Shown: piece by piece, positions 57,101 through 64,000 of the stretch
Position numbering within the stretch: the first letter of the stretch is position 1
How the letters are laid out: each line of letters opens with the position of its first letter
Origin: Spisula solida
Lineage: Eukaryota > Mollusca > Bivalvia > Venerida > Mactridae
Reading direction: 5' to 3'
Assembly (NCBI GenBank): GCA_947247005.1
Contig: OX365947.1
Span: 1,998,530-2,062,529 of the forward strand
DNA length: 64,000 bases
Notes under the pieces: model-generated
The model's input: only the letters and a program-made list of their open reading frames with translations
What the model was told of the DNA's origin: nothing
The model's database searches: none
Made by a program: the position numbers and the translations under genes

Positions 57101-60100
57101 CTGCAGGTGATCGAGCAACGATTCAGGCAATCGGATTACAAAACAGTGTTTGCAATAATTATACCAACATAATTAACATAAGGATTATTTAAAAATGCAT
57201 AATGCTTTTGTAATTTAGCTAAAATAAAGTTTGACAGGAAACATCGTAACAATTAACCTCGTAAGAAATTATCAATTCGCTAACATGTGCAGCATGTGTT
57301 GAGATAGGAACATGCTGATATTGATGTTTCATTGGGACTTAAATTAAACCGTAAGTGATATTTTGTATTTGATGTCATCATTGTTATGAACGACGCATTG
57401 TGAACACCACGTCATATTGGTTTCGTCGATAAACTGTCGCACTACTTTACTTCATCTTTGGCGCATTAATATAAATTTGCTACACAGCGCGAAATTCGTA
57501 AATAAACGAGATGACAACTGTAATAAATACTTGGATTTCTATGTTATTATCGTATGATCGTTTGTTAAGTTGATATTTTATGAACGCAATAAAGTTCATT
57601 ATTCGATCTGGCAATCGATCATATGTTGATTACTATGTTTGAAAAACATGTTGCTGTACGTTTACTGCGATGACAGGAGGGAGCAAACATGGCGACTTCC
57701 TTGTCGAAATTACACATCGACATGAAGGTGTTTTTATCGTAAACAAAACATTAGCATCTTTCAAGTCTGGCATGCCCTTGCTAGGAATGACTATAAACTA
57801 TATCCAATGAGTTCGTATTATAAAATACAATAATGATAACGTTTGACATTTTGAAAAAAATGTTGCATTTTTCATGCAAAAATCGCCTTTATTTTAATGT
57901 TAGCATTTGAATTAGGCGACTATACGCCACATTTTACATCACACGTAAGTGCTACAATGGTTTCCTATTATATATGATAAAGTCAGACGACATACGCTGT
58001 TTGAAATAGTTTTTTTCAAGTGTGTGTTTTTCAAGCATTTTCAAGGGGTAGGATGAACGTTAATACTAGTTATGGACAAGATCGTACACCATAGTCTTCC
58101 ACGAGGGTGATCTCCATTCGCTGCACGTTTTATCCGTGCAATACAGTCATAATTTCGAACCAGTGACATTCCTTAGCTACTCACCTGGATCGATCCACGA
58201 GTTTATCGTGAGCAAATCTTGACCGATATGTTCATAATGACAAACTCAGCTTTTTTCCGAAAGTGGAATTTATGGGGTTTATCACGGCATAGGACCGACG
58301 ATGTACTATATACTAATATAGAACCTTTTGACGTATATCACGAATATTTCCCGTAATTTCAAGCAAATATGAAGATCGTCAATCGGATGCGATGCATTTG
58401 ATCGTTAATTCTTCATCGAATGAGCTAATTTGGTTCATTGTGTCTTTCATTTTGTTAACGCTTGCTACATGAATCAATCTTGGTCGGTATGCGTTGCATG
58501 TATCGACTGATTTCATATTTTATGGATATATAATGTTAAATGCCTGTGCTTGATTGGCCGATAATACACAGGTATATAATAAAAATAAAATATTGTTGAA
58601 AACGTGACCAACCTCTCTAACACGTGTGTTAATCAAGTCGGCTTTAAGATCCGCTTCTGTCATGTTTGTGGCGCTTGATAGGGCTGAAACAAGTTGAAAG
58701 AATGAGATTTTAAATACTCGACCTAACACACGACCGTTCAGAAACGCACGCATTTTTGAATTTTTTTCAAACTACAAAATCGTAAATTCAAGCTCAAAAT
58801 ATTATTATTTTTGAAGGTTTAAATTTTTTTTTATGGAAGGTAAAATATATAGCAAAAAACAAACATAATTACCAAACTGATTAATATCGCATCTGGTTGG
58901 GTCCATCTCGTTTAGGGCAATAATAGGTACCGCGTAGCTGCCTGATGGACCTTGGTAGACGGGCAATCTAACGCCTAAGGTGACTTGTAGAAGCGTGGTC
59001 AAGCCGGACAGGAAGAGAGTCGAACTCAGCAGTTTTGTGATAAACATGTCATCGTCTGTGGCACACGCTGCTTGAGCGACCAGCAATGGTAGCACCAGCG
59101 AGCCAGCTATAGATATTAGACTTTGCTGTAAAAAATAATGGTTATATTCGATTAGATTGCCTGAGTAGCTCGAGTTTCACCCGATAACTCGAGAGTCGAC
59201 GTCACGTCAAAGGTCAAGACTCCGACCTAGGTAAATAATAGAGTTCCTAGGGAAAGCAGTTCGTTATAACAATGGGTCGTGAAAACGACCTTAAAACATG
59301 GTGTTTTAAAATTATTTTTTTATATAAAATGAGCAATGGTTGAAGCCTAGGTCCAACTGAGCATTGTTTGCCTCGGCGATGTATTCACGATTGAAATTAA
59401 TGAGCTATCAGGACATCGGGAAAAGGTTCCTCGTGGTCTAGCTTTTGGGAAGTCATGAGACAGTTTATGATATCGGAAGGAATCGTGATGAATCGGGTGG
59501 TATAGGAAGAAATCGGGAGACATCGCCGATGTGAACTTCCTTAATGGGACCTAGGCTATAGGAAATATGCCCACATAAATAATTATATGATATCGTAGTT
59601 CAAAAGCACAATGTTTGGAACTTGTATTGTTTTTTAAATAAAAATTGACTTTGCAGCAAGATGCAACAGTTTCTGGAAATTGTTCTCGAAGAGATAATTT
59701 CAGCTCTAATGTCATTACTATAGTTCCATTTACTATGGTGGCTGATTTATGCCATGTCGTATTTTCGCTTTTTAACCACAACAAAGCACAAATGCGAAAA
59801 TGTAACAATGCGAAAAAGTCGACTTTGTTGTATCTTTACATTGTTGCATTATCTCATTGTTTTGGCAAAAAAGCGAAACTACGACATTGCATAATTCAGC
59901 CACCATAAATTACGAATGTGAAACAATATGATATATAAAGGATTCTGTCATAGTTTTGTTGTAACTAAAACAGTCTTGTTCAAATGGGCAAAGTATACCT
60001 TTAACAAACACCGGAAGTTAATGAATATCGAATCGTACACGTGTTTGCTCTCAATCAAAATAAACATAAAAATATCTGTGGTATGCAACGTGAATAAATT

Positions 60101-60811
60101 CACATAATAAATACATTAATTAATCTTAAATTGTATTAATTACTTTGTTTTATCTAATTGAACGCATGTAAATATCGTTGATACAAATTGTTTGTGAAAA
60201 TTACCACACGGGGTCAAACGTGACAGAATTTATTTTATTGTCGAATGATGAGCCTCTATAGGAGAATTCGATGTCGGCTAAACCAAATGGCTGACTTCAT
60301 TCCCCCCCCCCCCAAACGGAATGCGCCGCTAACCGCTCCGTTCATATGATGCCACATAATATACGTATAAACAGTCATTGTGTATAAATGAGTCAACTTC
60401 CGGTTATCGCAAAAAGGCATATACGTGGAATTGCATAGTCTCCCAATAAGCCATACATTGACCGGAAATCGCATATGCTTTTTAGATTTAGATTAATGAG
60501 TTACCAGGACATCGGGAACAGATCTATCGTGGTCTAGGGGAAGCTTTGGGGAAGTCATGAGACAATTTATGATATAGGAAGGAATCGCGATAAATCGGTT
60601 GCGGAAGGTATCGGGAGAACGTCGCCGATGAGGAATTCCTCAGTGGGACCTAGGCTTAACACAAAACTGTATTTACCTGGATAGCGAAGAAGATGGTGAG
60701 TGATATAGGTGGAGAATCTTGTATTTTGTATAAGATTGGACATTCCACTTCTGTGACAACTGGCGGTGATTCGCATTCAACCTCATATGTTCCCTTGCGA
60801 CCCTTTTCCAT
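41935..60811 (-). CDS. SLC23/NAT-family nucleobase-ascorbate transporter, 11 coding exons, 593 aa
   Basis: CDS joined from exons (minus order) 60677-60811, 58873-59125, 58613-58683, 55233-55414, 54027-54147, 51988-52144, 49994-50247, 47403-47532, 45746-45889, 44172-44267 and 41935-42173: 1782 nt. All introns are GT-AG and phases are continuous. The family carries ascorbate or nucleobases across the plasma membrane, usually with 14 helices and about 600 residues, which fits. Landmarks: LLRFIGPITIVPTI (exon 4), YRARTDAR (exon 6), SIGDYYA and GGNIGAIGMTR (exon 7), ASRRV and PYPVLGG (exon 8), NLKVIDLSSTRNL (exon 9), AFILDNTVPGT (exons 10-11). Substrate-site positions differ from the classical family: QQ (45-46) for QH in TM1, Asp332 for Glu in TM8, Gly382 for Gln/Glu/Pro before the NxG of the NAT signature. 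Family certain; substrate and exact paralogue unknown. Confidence 0.95.
42223..42680 (+). repeat. Dispersed repeat F, copy 3
   Basis: AATATTAAGTCAGACAGGAA start, GTTTTAGCTGTCAGAAGTCC, then several CTGAATGAC units. In SLC23 intron 10, beside exon 11. Confidence 0.45.
43065..43600. repeat. Degenerate tandem duplication, about 265 bp unit
   Basis: 43068-43320 and 43330-43595 share AGCTGCAT.., GAATTGGATAT/GCATATAATGCG-type cores, GAACGATTCAGAATGGGGA / GAAAGAATCAGATTGGGGA and GGGAAATGT. In SLC23 intron 10. Confidence 0.45.
44172..44267 (-). CDS. SLC23 exon 10 (residues 483-514)
   Basis: Acceptor CCTGTTACAG, then GYYELDQVLIMLLGNPNFLG, GLIAFILDNTVPG and donor G|GTACGT at phase 1. Matches the xELDQVLxxLL..GGxxAFxLDNTxPGT block between TM13 and TM14. 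Confidence 0.95.
44268..45745. other. SLC23 intron 9
   Basis: No repeats of note except short tandem GAGTACGTCATTGCGTCAT units at 45620-45735 next to exon 9. No coding besides the flanking exons. Confidence 0.5.
45746..45889 (-). CDS. SLC23 exon 9 (residues 435-482)
   Basis: Acceptor TTCTACTTTCAG; encodes GVFVGVNLSNLKVIDLSSTR, NLSIIGTAIFVGLLVPTWMT, then SAIDTG at a phase 1 donor ACAG|GTATAT. The SNLxxxDLxSxRNL block is a family hallmark at the end of TM12. Confidence 0.94.
46041..46128 (-). other. tRNA-like sequence (Pol III A/B boxes)
   Basis: Minus strand reads GAAGTCCAGTGGTTAAAC (A box-like) and CCTGGTTCGATTCACG (B box). Acceptor pairing is poor. It lies directly beside the 41-bp array at 46160-46806, with another tRNA-like SINE on the far side. 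Confidence 0.4.
46160..46806. repeat. 41-bp minisatellite
   Basis: About 16 units of GACGTTATGGTGTTTATGAC, GTTACTTGTGCTGTGTTGGG, T. Alternates TTT/TGT and TTGGG/TTAGG. In SLC23 intron 8, with tRNA-like sequences on both sides pointing outward. Confidence 0.9.
46866..47054 (+). mobile_element. tRNA-derived SINE
   Basis: Head 46866-46937 carries an A box-like TAGCTGAGGCCTAGAGG and a B box-like GGGTTTGATCC. The body contains GTGAATTGGTACCTGTGAGG, a common SINE body motif. The 3' end abuts MITE copy 5. In SLC23 intron 8. Confidence 0.5.
47055..47374 (-). mobile_element. TTAA-flanked MITE, copy 5 (truncated)
   Basis: The right end is intact (GGCATAATGGGACT then TTAA); the left end is lost at the junction with the SINE. 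In SLC23 intron 8, 28 bases before exon 8's 3' side. Confidence 0.65.
47403..47532 (-). CDS. SLC23 exon 8 (residues 392-434)
   Basis: Acceptor GATTCTTACAG, then VASRRVFIVVAIIYLVLGVL, SKLSAVFISIPYPVLGGSIL and SIIG|GTACGT at phase 1. It continues the NAT signature directly (MTR|VASRRV), as in other SLC23 proteins, and encodes TM11 with the conserved IPxPVLGG. Confidence 0.94.
48700..48955 (+). repeat. Dispersed repeat C, copy 3
   Basis: GGTTAAAACCCGCAATTCCG at the left and GAACAGGTCACGTGACC, CCCGCAGGTAATAA at the right, as in copies 1 and 2. In SLC23 intron 7. Confidence 0.5.
49553..49610 (+). repeat. Dispersed repeat F, copy 4 (short)
   Basis: GACAGCACTCAACTTAAACA, CCGAGCTCAGACAACAT only. 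Confidence 0.4.
49994..50247 (-). CDS. SLC23 exon 7 (residues 307-391, NAT signature)
   Basis: Acceptor TTTATTACAG; encodes GQFGSPLFS, TM8 with LDSIGDYYATAAM, the PPPPNHAVNRGIAVEG loop and TM9-TM10 with the NAT signature GNIGAIGMTR at 382-391. Donor AGG|GTAAGT at phase 0. The acidic TM8 residue is Asp332, not the usual Glu, and the residue before Asn383 is Gly. Confidence 0.95.
50743..50954. mobile_element. Palindromic MITE, tandem copy 1
   Basis: Arms AAATTATCTGAGTGTACCCT and AGGGTACACTCAGATAATT, with GAAGGTTGTGCAGC against GCTGCACAACCTTC inside. In SLC23 intron 6. Confidence 0.65.
51061..51271. mobile_element. Palindromic MITE, tandem copy 2
   Basis: Same element and same flank (TGTACAAGTTTAAACAA upstream of both), about 310 bases from copy 1, so element plus flank was duplicated. 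The open frames on both strands here are palindrome by-products. Confidence 0.65.
51525..51995 (-). repeat. 23-bp array of splice-donor copies
   Basis: About 20 units. On the minus (transcript) strand each reads CATCCGGGTACGTTAATCTT, AAA, i.e. the last seven bases of SLC23 exon 6 plus its donor and the next intron bases. At least three units (near 51546, 51748 and 51820) read GGTAAGTTAATC, a stronger donor than the authentic GTACGT. Confidence 0.9.
51988..52144 (-). CDS. SLC23 exon 6 (residues 255-306); donor multiplied downstream
   Basis: Acceptor GATTTTCTTCAG, then ILISILIGWSVCGIMTAAGE and YRARTDARNEGIESAPWVYL, both conserved in SLC23 proteins. It ends CCGG|GTACGT at phase 1. The last seven or eight exon bases together with the donor are the repeat unit of the adjoining 23-bp array, so the true junction is simply the first of about twenty similar ones. 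Failure to use it leads to a stop about ten codons later. Confidence 0.93.
52758..53055 (+). repeat. 24-bp array ending in a hairpin and GAAAC
   Basis: Twelve units of CTGATGAAGGCTATGTGTCC, TACC (or GGGTCC). The final unit is followed by ATAGCC-GAAACGTAGG, so the last GGCTATG pairs with CATAGCC. Read as protein the unit is YVSYPDEG after a hydrophobic start (52722-53063), but nothing else supports a gene. In SLC23 intron 5, opposite strand. Confidence 0.85.
53242..53649. mobile_element. Foldback MITE with CACGTG ends, copy 3
   Basis: Full palindrome in SLC23 intron 5, between exon 5 and the 24-bp array. Inner stem CATTACCTCGTGAAACC against GGTTTCACAGGGTAATG. Landmarks TAGCCATAAGTATTTTATTT and TACGCCACGCTAAGGGG. 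Confidence 0.7.
54027..54147 (-). CDS. SLC23 exon 5 (residues 214-254)
   Basis: Acceptor GACATTTGTAG then one base completing Met, TWAIGIILSLYLRQ (TM6 region) and LPVWSRKKGWHTIRYPLHQVFA, matching the cytoplasmic loop LPxxSRKRGxxxxRxPLxQxFA of the family. It ends phase 0 at GCG|GTAAGT. Confidence 0.92.
54225..54482 (+). mobile_element. Dispersed repeat with ACCGACAGACCGACAG
   Basis: AACAAGAGATGTTTGT at the left, ACCAACCTACCGACAGACC towards the right, ending GCAAAGCAATATACCCCTTA. Resembles an abundant bivalve repeat. It lies in SLC23 intron 4, just upstream of exon 5. Confidence 0.5.
55233..55414 (-). CDS. SLC23 exon 4 (residues 154-213)
   Basis: Acceptor TTATTGACAG then MMGPLILAGFIHFLIGATGL, TM4, and the strongly conserved LLRFIGPITIVPTI. 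It ends HWGIAF plus AT|GTAGGT at phase 2. Using the overlapping ATG followed by TAG would stop the frame, so the donor two bases earlier is the correct one; the next exon restores Met. Confidence 0.92.
55577..55940 (-). mobile_element. TTAA-flanked MITE, copy 6
   Basis: Both TTAA duplications are intact; termini AGTCACATTATCTCTC and CGTAATGGGACT. In SLC23 intron 3, 160 bases upstream of exon 4. The best copy for defining the family. Confidence 0.75.
55945..58612. other. SLC23 intron 3, main part
   Basis: Except for the small tandem repeat at 56.1-56.2 kb and an AATTAAATTTAATT palindrome near 55995-56015, I see unique AT-rich sequence without exons. Confidence 0.5.
56110..56215. repeat. Short tandem repeat of AAAGTGTCTCAGACAGTTT
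   Basis: Four to five imperfect copies of roughly 20-25 bp in SLC23 intron 3. Confidence 0.7.
58613..58683 (-). CDS. SLC23 exon 3 (short, about residues 130-153)
   Basis: 71-nt exon between acceptor CTTGTTTCAG and donor GAG|GTTGGT. It encodes the extracellular segment ALSSATNMTEADL..NTRVRE with an NMT sequon. The donor is weak after position 2 (GTTGGT), but the phase (0) matches the next exon exactly. The NTRVRE end matches the xTRLQEL that precedes TM4 in SLC23 proteins. Confidence 0.85.
58873..59125 (-). CDS. SLC23 exon 2 (residues 46-129)
   Basis: Acceptor TTTTTTACAG then QSLISIAGSLVLPLLVAQAA, completing TM1, followed by TM2-TM3 with LFLSGLTTLLQVTLGVRLP and the family-typical LPVYQGPSGSYAVPIIAL loop. 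It leaves at phase 1 (TTTG|GTAATT). The first residue gives QQ across the exon 1/2 junction, where Gln-His is usual. Confidence 0.92.
59343..59571. mobile_element. TIR element with AGCCTAGGTCC ends, copy 1
   Basis: Ends AGCCTAGGTCC and GGGACCTAGGCT; inner landmarks GAAGTCATGAGACAGTTTAT and GAGACATCGCCGATG. In SLC23 intron 1. Confidence 0.55.
60488..60658. mobile_element. TIR element with AGCCTAGGTCC ends, copy 2 (truncated)
   Basis: Right two-thirds of the same element, ending GGGACCTAGGCTT. It stops 18 bases from the exon 1 splice donor. Confidence 0.55.
60677..60811 (-). CDS. SLC23 exon 1 (residues 1-45)
   Basis: Starts at ATG 60811 (MEKGRKGTYEVE) and contains LYKIQDSPPISLTIFFAIQ, equivalent to the LYxIxDxPPWxLxILLGFQ start of TM1 in SLC23 proteins. 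It ends phase 0 at CAG|GTAAAT. The N-terminal tail is short and charged, as in the family. A plausible acceptor lies 15 bases upstream of the ATG, so a 5' UTR exon may exist further upstream. Confidence 0.88.
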
Positions 60812-60824
60812 TTTTATTTGCAAC
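60812..60824 (-). other. Possible 5' UTR remnant of SLC23 behind a putative acceptor
   Basis: On the minus strand a T-rich tract ending TTTATTTCAAG (AG at 60826-60825) lies just before GTTGCAAATAAAA and the start codon. If used, these 13 bases are the end of an untranslated exon whose remainder lies upstream, beyond the MITE at 60853-61248. No upstream exon is recognisable. Confidence 0.35.
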
Positions 60825-60852
60825 CTTGAAATAAAAAATTGTAATTATTTAA

Positions 60853-61248
60853 AGCCACATTATCGCTCCCAATACCTTTTTTCGATCATCCAGTAAATAG
60901 ACTAGTTATAAAGAATTAGGATATTTTCACAAATGACCAATAATTGACGACAGAATGTTTTAATGTATCTGGCGAAATAGTATGCCAAAAATCACATTTT
61001 AGTAAAATGTATGGATGACAAAATACTAATTTTGCAGGAGTTGCTTCCCTTAGGTTATAAATTGTGCATTTTTTGTTTACAATTCATTATTTTGTAAACA
61101 AACCAACTGGATGTTGTATTTATTTTTCTTCCATCTTACGGTTTTTCCACCTTTGGTACTAAACTAAAGTGCTCTAAATCCATGGCTCTATAAATACGCT
61201 ACCAAGTTATTGATTTTTGAAAATAGCTGTTTAAGGCCTAACGTGGCT
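60853..61248 (-). mobile_element. TTAA-flanked MITE, copy 7, next to the SLC23 start
   Basis: Both TTAA duplications are intact; termini AGCCACATTATCGCTCCC and CTAACGTGGCT. It ends 42 bases upstream of the SLC23 ATG, so it is either the proximal promoter or the end of a 5' UTR intron. Confidence 0.75.
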
Positions 61249-61583
61249 TTAATTTTAAGCAACCAGCGGGTTCACCTGTATACACATAGAGGAAACCACG
61301 GTAAACATGAATTACCGTTAAAACACAGCTACGGCAAATAAATGTCAAATAAAAGTCTGTTATAATCGGACAAAGATCAATTGGCCGGGCTATAAATAGT
61401 ACCAGAACATAAACATTGTTGTTTATCTTTTGCACCCGAAGTAAACTTATAAGACGTACAGTCCGTGCAGGATAATGTGGCAGTCACGTGACACAATGTG
61501 GACACTGTCAATTGATTGAATTAGGTAAACCATGGTTAAGGTTTGTGATTATAAATCATTCTAACCATCCATCCTTTCAAACA
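61249..61583. other. SLC23 upstream sequence
   Basis: Between MITE copy 7 and the tRNA-like cluster. Contains TATAAATAGTACC near 61392 and CACGTGAC near 61484 on the plus strand. Could hold the true promoter, but nothing decides it. Confidence 0.3.
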
Positions 61584-61666
61584 TACTTCATAGCCGAGTG
61601 GTTTAGTGCGTAGATACTTTCTAACAATATCGATATTTTTGGCCGCGAGTTCGAAACCTTGTCAAG
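61584..61666 (+). other. tRNA-like sequence 1 of a cluster
   Basis: A box TAGCCGAGTGGTTTAGTGCG and B box GCGAGTTCGAAACC at tRNA spacing, followed by a T-rich tract. First of six such sequences between 61.58 and 63.76 kb; the acceptor stem is not convincing. Confidence 0.4.
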
Positions 61667-62127
61667 TTGTATGTATTTTTTTATTTCTTTTTCTCATCTT
61701 TATAAATTTAAAAGCTAAGAGTTTTACAGAAAATTGGCTTAAATAATCAGTTCTATCCAATAGTGATACAAACCTGTAATTAAAGTTATTAAGTCTATTA
61801 TTAAAGAGTGTATAGCCTAAATATACATGTACATAATCAACGACTTAGGTATTGTAACTACCAACACGAAGCCACAGATACATTATCTGAGTGTGACTGT
61901 AACTCAGACCATGATACAGCAGATGAAGTGATGTAAAATTATTTTGTATTGTAATGATTGTGTGTTCTTGTCATAAAAGTTGAATTGAATTAAAAATGAT
62001 TTTATCATGACCATAATAAAACAAGAAAAATATATAATTAACAAATTATAAATTCTCTCGAAAAGAATATGAAAATAACATTAAAAATATTGTGATGAAT
62101 TCAAAAAAAATACTTAAGACTTCTTTG

Positions 62128-62195
62128 ATGGGTTGAACTTGAATCGCTCAGTTACAATTCCTGTACGTTACCACCTGAGCTATTACAGCATACAT
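62128..62195 (-). other. tRNA-like sequence 2 of a cluster
   Basis: Minus strand: TAATAGCTCAGGTGGTAAC (A box) and GCGATTCAAGTTCAAC (B box), then a T run further on. Degenerate at the acceptor. Confidence 0.4.
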
Positions 62196-62560
62196 AACTA
62201 CTTGCAATTATTTGGTGCTTAGATTGCATTGTAATTAGTCAAGCATGAAGATAAGGCCAAGCAATTTAACTGCCTGAATAACTGTCTATGTTAAATGTTA
62301 AATTTCGTCGTTGAATGGATGGTAAAGGATTATCTGCACAAGGCAGTCATACTGGTCTGAAAGGTAAACAAACACTAGTCCATATTAAGTCTGTATTTCA
62401 ACAGTTACAACTTACATAGTATTTAATGAAACGGACAAACAACAAACAATTAGATTCTTTTAAAGTTATCTGTAATCAATATCATGTATTACCTGTCGTG
62501 AAATAGACTCGACTGCCACATTATCTAGCACGAACTATAATAACTACATCTTAATAAGCA

Positions 62561-62632
62561 GTGAGGAAATAGCTCAGTAGGTAAAGCACAAGGTCCAATA
62601 TTCTGCCTGAGTTCGAATCCAACTCGTGACTT
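62561..62632 (+). other. tRNA-like sequence 3 of a cluster
   Basis: GAAATAGCTCAGTAGGTAAA (A box) and TGAGTTCGAATCCAAC (B box), followed by TTTTCT and a T-rich stretch. Looks like a degenerate tRNA or Pol III unit. Confidence 0.42.
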
Positions 62633-62759
62633 TTCTATTAAAATATGATTTGTTTGTTCTGTTTATTTTGTCATTTTATTTTTTCTAGACTTTGTAATAT
62701 AAAAAGTGTTGAGAAAATGAAAACAAAAAACAACAGATAACGTTATAATAAAAATAACG

Positions 62760-62855
62760 ATAGAACATGGATTCGAACCTGCGTACAAAAAACATAATAA
62801 TTATGGTAGATCATCTATAGGCTGAAGGGTTACCACTGAGACACTGACGCTATAG
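62760..62855 (-). other. tRNA-like sequence 4 of a cluster
   Basis: Minus strand: GTCAGTGTCTCAGTGGTAAC (A box) and a perfect B box GGTTCGAATCC, with a longer than normal middle (about 95 bases overall). A T-rich stretch follows. Confidence 0.42.
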
Positions 62856-63103
62856 GAAAAATGTTTGCACAATTATCATGTCTACCAAATTTACCGTTGA
62901 ATTAGATGTGAGGTCATCGTTGTGTTTATTTTACTGTTGCTAAATTTAGCCCGGCCAATTTATGTTTGTCCAACTATAGATCAACCACGAGTTTTGAGCC
63001 GTGACGGGAGATTACACTATTTAGTCATGGTGTGTGAATATACCTGGTTGGGATACCTTAAAAAATGCGTTAATATATATAATTGCTTGACCTGATATTG
63101 TCA

Positions 63104-63178
63104 GTATCGCTGGCTCAATCGGTAGAGAGCTTAATCTGTCAGCCTCAGACATGCGGGTTCAAGCCCTGATAACTGCAC
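63104..63178 (+). other. tRNA-like sequence 5 of a cluster
   Basis: CGCTGGCTCAATCGGTAGAG (A box; D arm GCTC/GAGC) and GCGGGTTCAAGCCCTG (B box), then TTTTTCTC and a long T-rich tract. The best cloverleaf candidate of the six, still with a weak acceptor stem. Confidence 0.45.
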
Positions 63179-63683
63179 TATTTTTCTCACTTCATTTATT
63201 TTATTTCATTTTTTTCTTCGGGTCCACTATTAATTTATCTTTTACTGAATGCATTACTTAAACTCGTGTCAAAGATTTTCGACTTCACTTGGTGTGTTGG
63301 TTGACAACCTGTCAGTGTTGTCTGTCTCTGAGTAGGATGATGCATTTGGATATCTTATAGCGGTTGCTTGAAGACCGTTTATTGCATTAAGTTAAAAGAC
63401 ACATTGACTACATGTATATTATGTAAATTATGAACTCCTTGCAAACTTTCTGTATAAGGTATTTTATACAAGCCATATTAAATAGTCATTATCATACCAT
63501 CATCTTCACCAGTATGTTAACTAGTTGAAGCCATTACACGTTTATTATAGTTACACGCTGTTACTATGACTAACGACACTTAATTTTGACTAATAAATCG
63601 CTAATTATTAAATACATTCCAGGAAACTTTCTTGTGTAATATTACTTGAACAAGCGATTTGAAAAAAATATATAAAAAGTGAT

Positions 63684-63755
63684 CATACCAAGGATCGAAC
63701 CTGTAAAAGTAAGTCTCAGAAGACATCGCCGTATCCATTGGGCCACGTATTGAGT
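63684..63755 (-). other. tRNA-like sequence 6 of a cluster
   Basis: Minus strand: ACGTGGCCCAATGGATACGG (A box) and ACAGGTTCGATCCTTGG (B box), followed by TTTTTATATATTTTTTTC. Confidence 0.42.
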
Positions 63756-64000
63756 TACTTACAGAAACTACTTATTTAACTTATGTTGTTATTGCTTATA
63801 TATACATATCCTTTTAGGATGAATCAACTTTGCTGCATAAATTAGTCACGGCTCAAAAAACATGGTTGATCTATATACTATCCGACCAAGGATACCTGAC
63901 AGTGACGTCACACTGTGTTTACAATCCAATGTTTACTTTATTAATTGTTCTATAGTTCAATTTTGAACTCTGAGCCATGACCTATCCGACTAGTCCATTT

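Larger units (their letters stand above)
62965..63885. repeat. Inverted repeat enclosing tRNA-like sequences 5 and 6
   Basis: The left arm at about 62965-63005 (CAACTATAGATCAACCACGA, then TTTTGAGCCGTGAC) is the reverse complement, with few mismatches, of 63845-63885 (GTCACGGCTCAAAA, then ATGGTTGATCTATA). A third, weaker relative is at 63970-63985. The ends suggest a mobile or duplicated unit of about 920 bp. Confidence 0.5.

Overview
The window is AT-rich animal nuclear DNA, most likely from a bivalve mollusc. The host call rests on three things: two intron-containing animal membrane-protein genes with good splice consensus, several dispersed elements of a kind I associate with bivalve genomes (flanks with CCCCTACCGG, runs of ACCGACCGAC, a SINE tail ending in GCGCTATATAAA), and a very high load of MITEs and minisatellites. 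There are no operons, Shine-Dalgarno sites or prokaryotic features. The taxonomic call is inference.

Only two protein-coding genes can be supported, both on the minus strand. (1) 5467-27340: a two-exon class A neuropeptide-type GPCR of 424 aa whose exons are separated by a 20.6 kb intron that interrupts the Cys codon at the start of TM3. (2) 41935-60811: a complete 11-exon SLC23-family (nucleobase/ascorbate) transporter. I joined it exon by exon; every junction obeys GT-AG and the phases sum to a 593-codon reading frame plus stop. Remnants of LINE retrotransposons (reverse transcriptase part near 4.2-4.6 kb, C-terminal part at 20.0-20.4 kb, 3' tails elsewhere) are the only other protein-derived sequences I recognise.

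Layout. 1-5.4 kb: downstream of the GPCR, with MITEs, a LINE fragment and a 75-bp tandem array. 5.5-27.3 kb: GPCR gene. Its intron contains a degenerate inverted duplication of about 10 kb (arms about 9.2-12.3 kb and 14.5-19.5 kb) around a 34/43-bp minisatellite; one arm carries a later insertion with a 28-bp array. 27.4-41.9 kb: intergenic, holding a 2.6 kb 51-bp satellite with higher-order structure and tRNA-promoter-like boxes, a 30-bp array, 65-bp and 46-bp arrays and foldback elements. 41.9-60.8 kb: SLC23 gene, whose introns and 3' flank hold 20-, 41-, 23- and 24-bp arrays. The 23-bp array repeats the gene's own exon 6 splice donor. 60.8-64 kb: upstream of SLC23, with a TTAA-flanked MITE almost touching the first coding exon and six tRNA-like sequences on alternating strands.

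The two genes are not obviously functionally linked. The most interesting material is structural: the multiplied splice donor, the tRNA-like cluster, the tRNA-like satellite, the large inverted duplication and a possible hammerhead-ribozyme-like core ending the 24-bp array.
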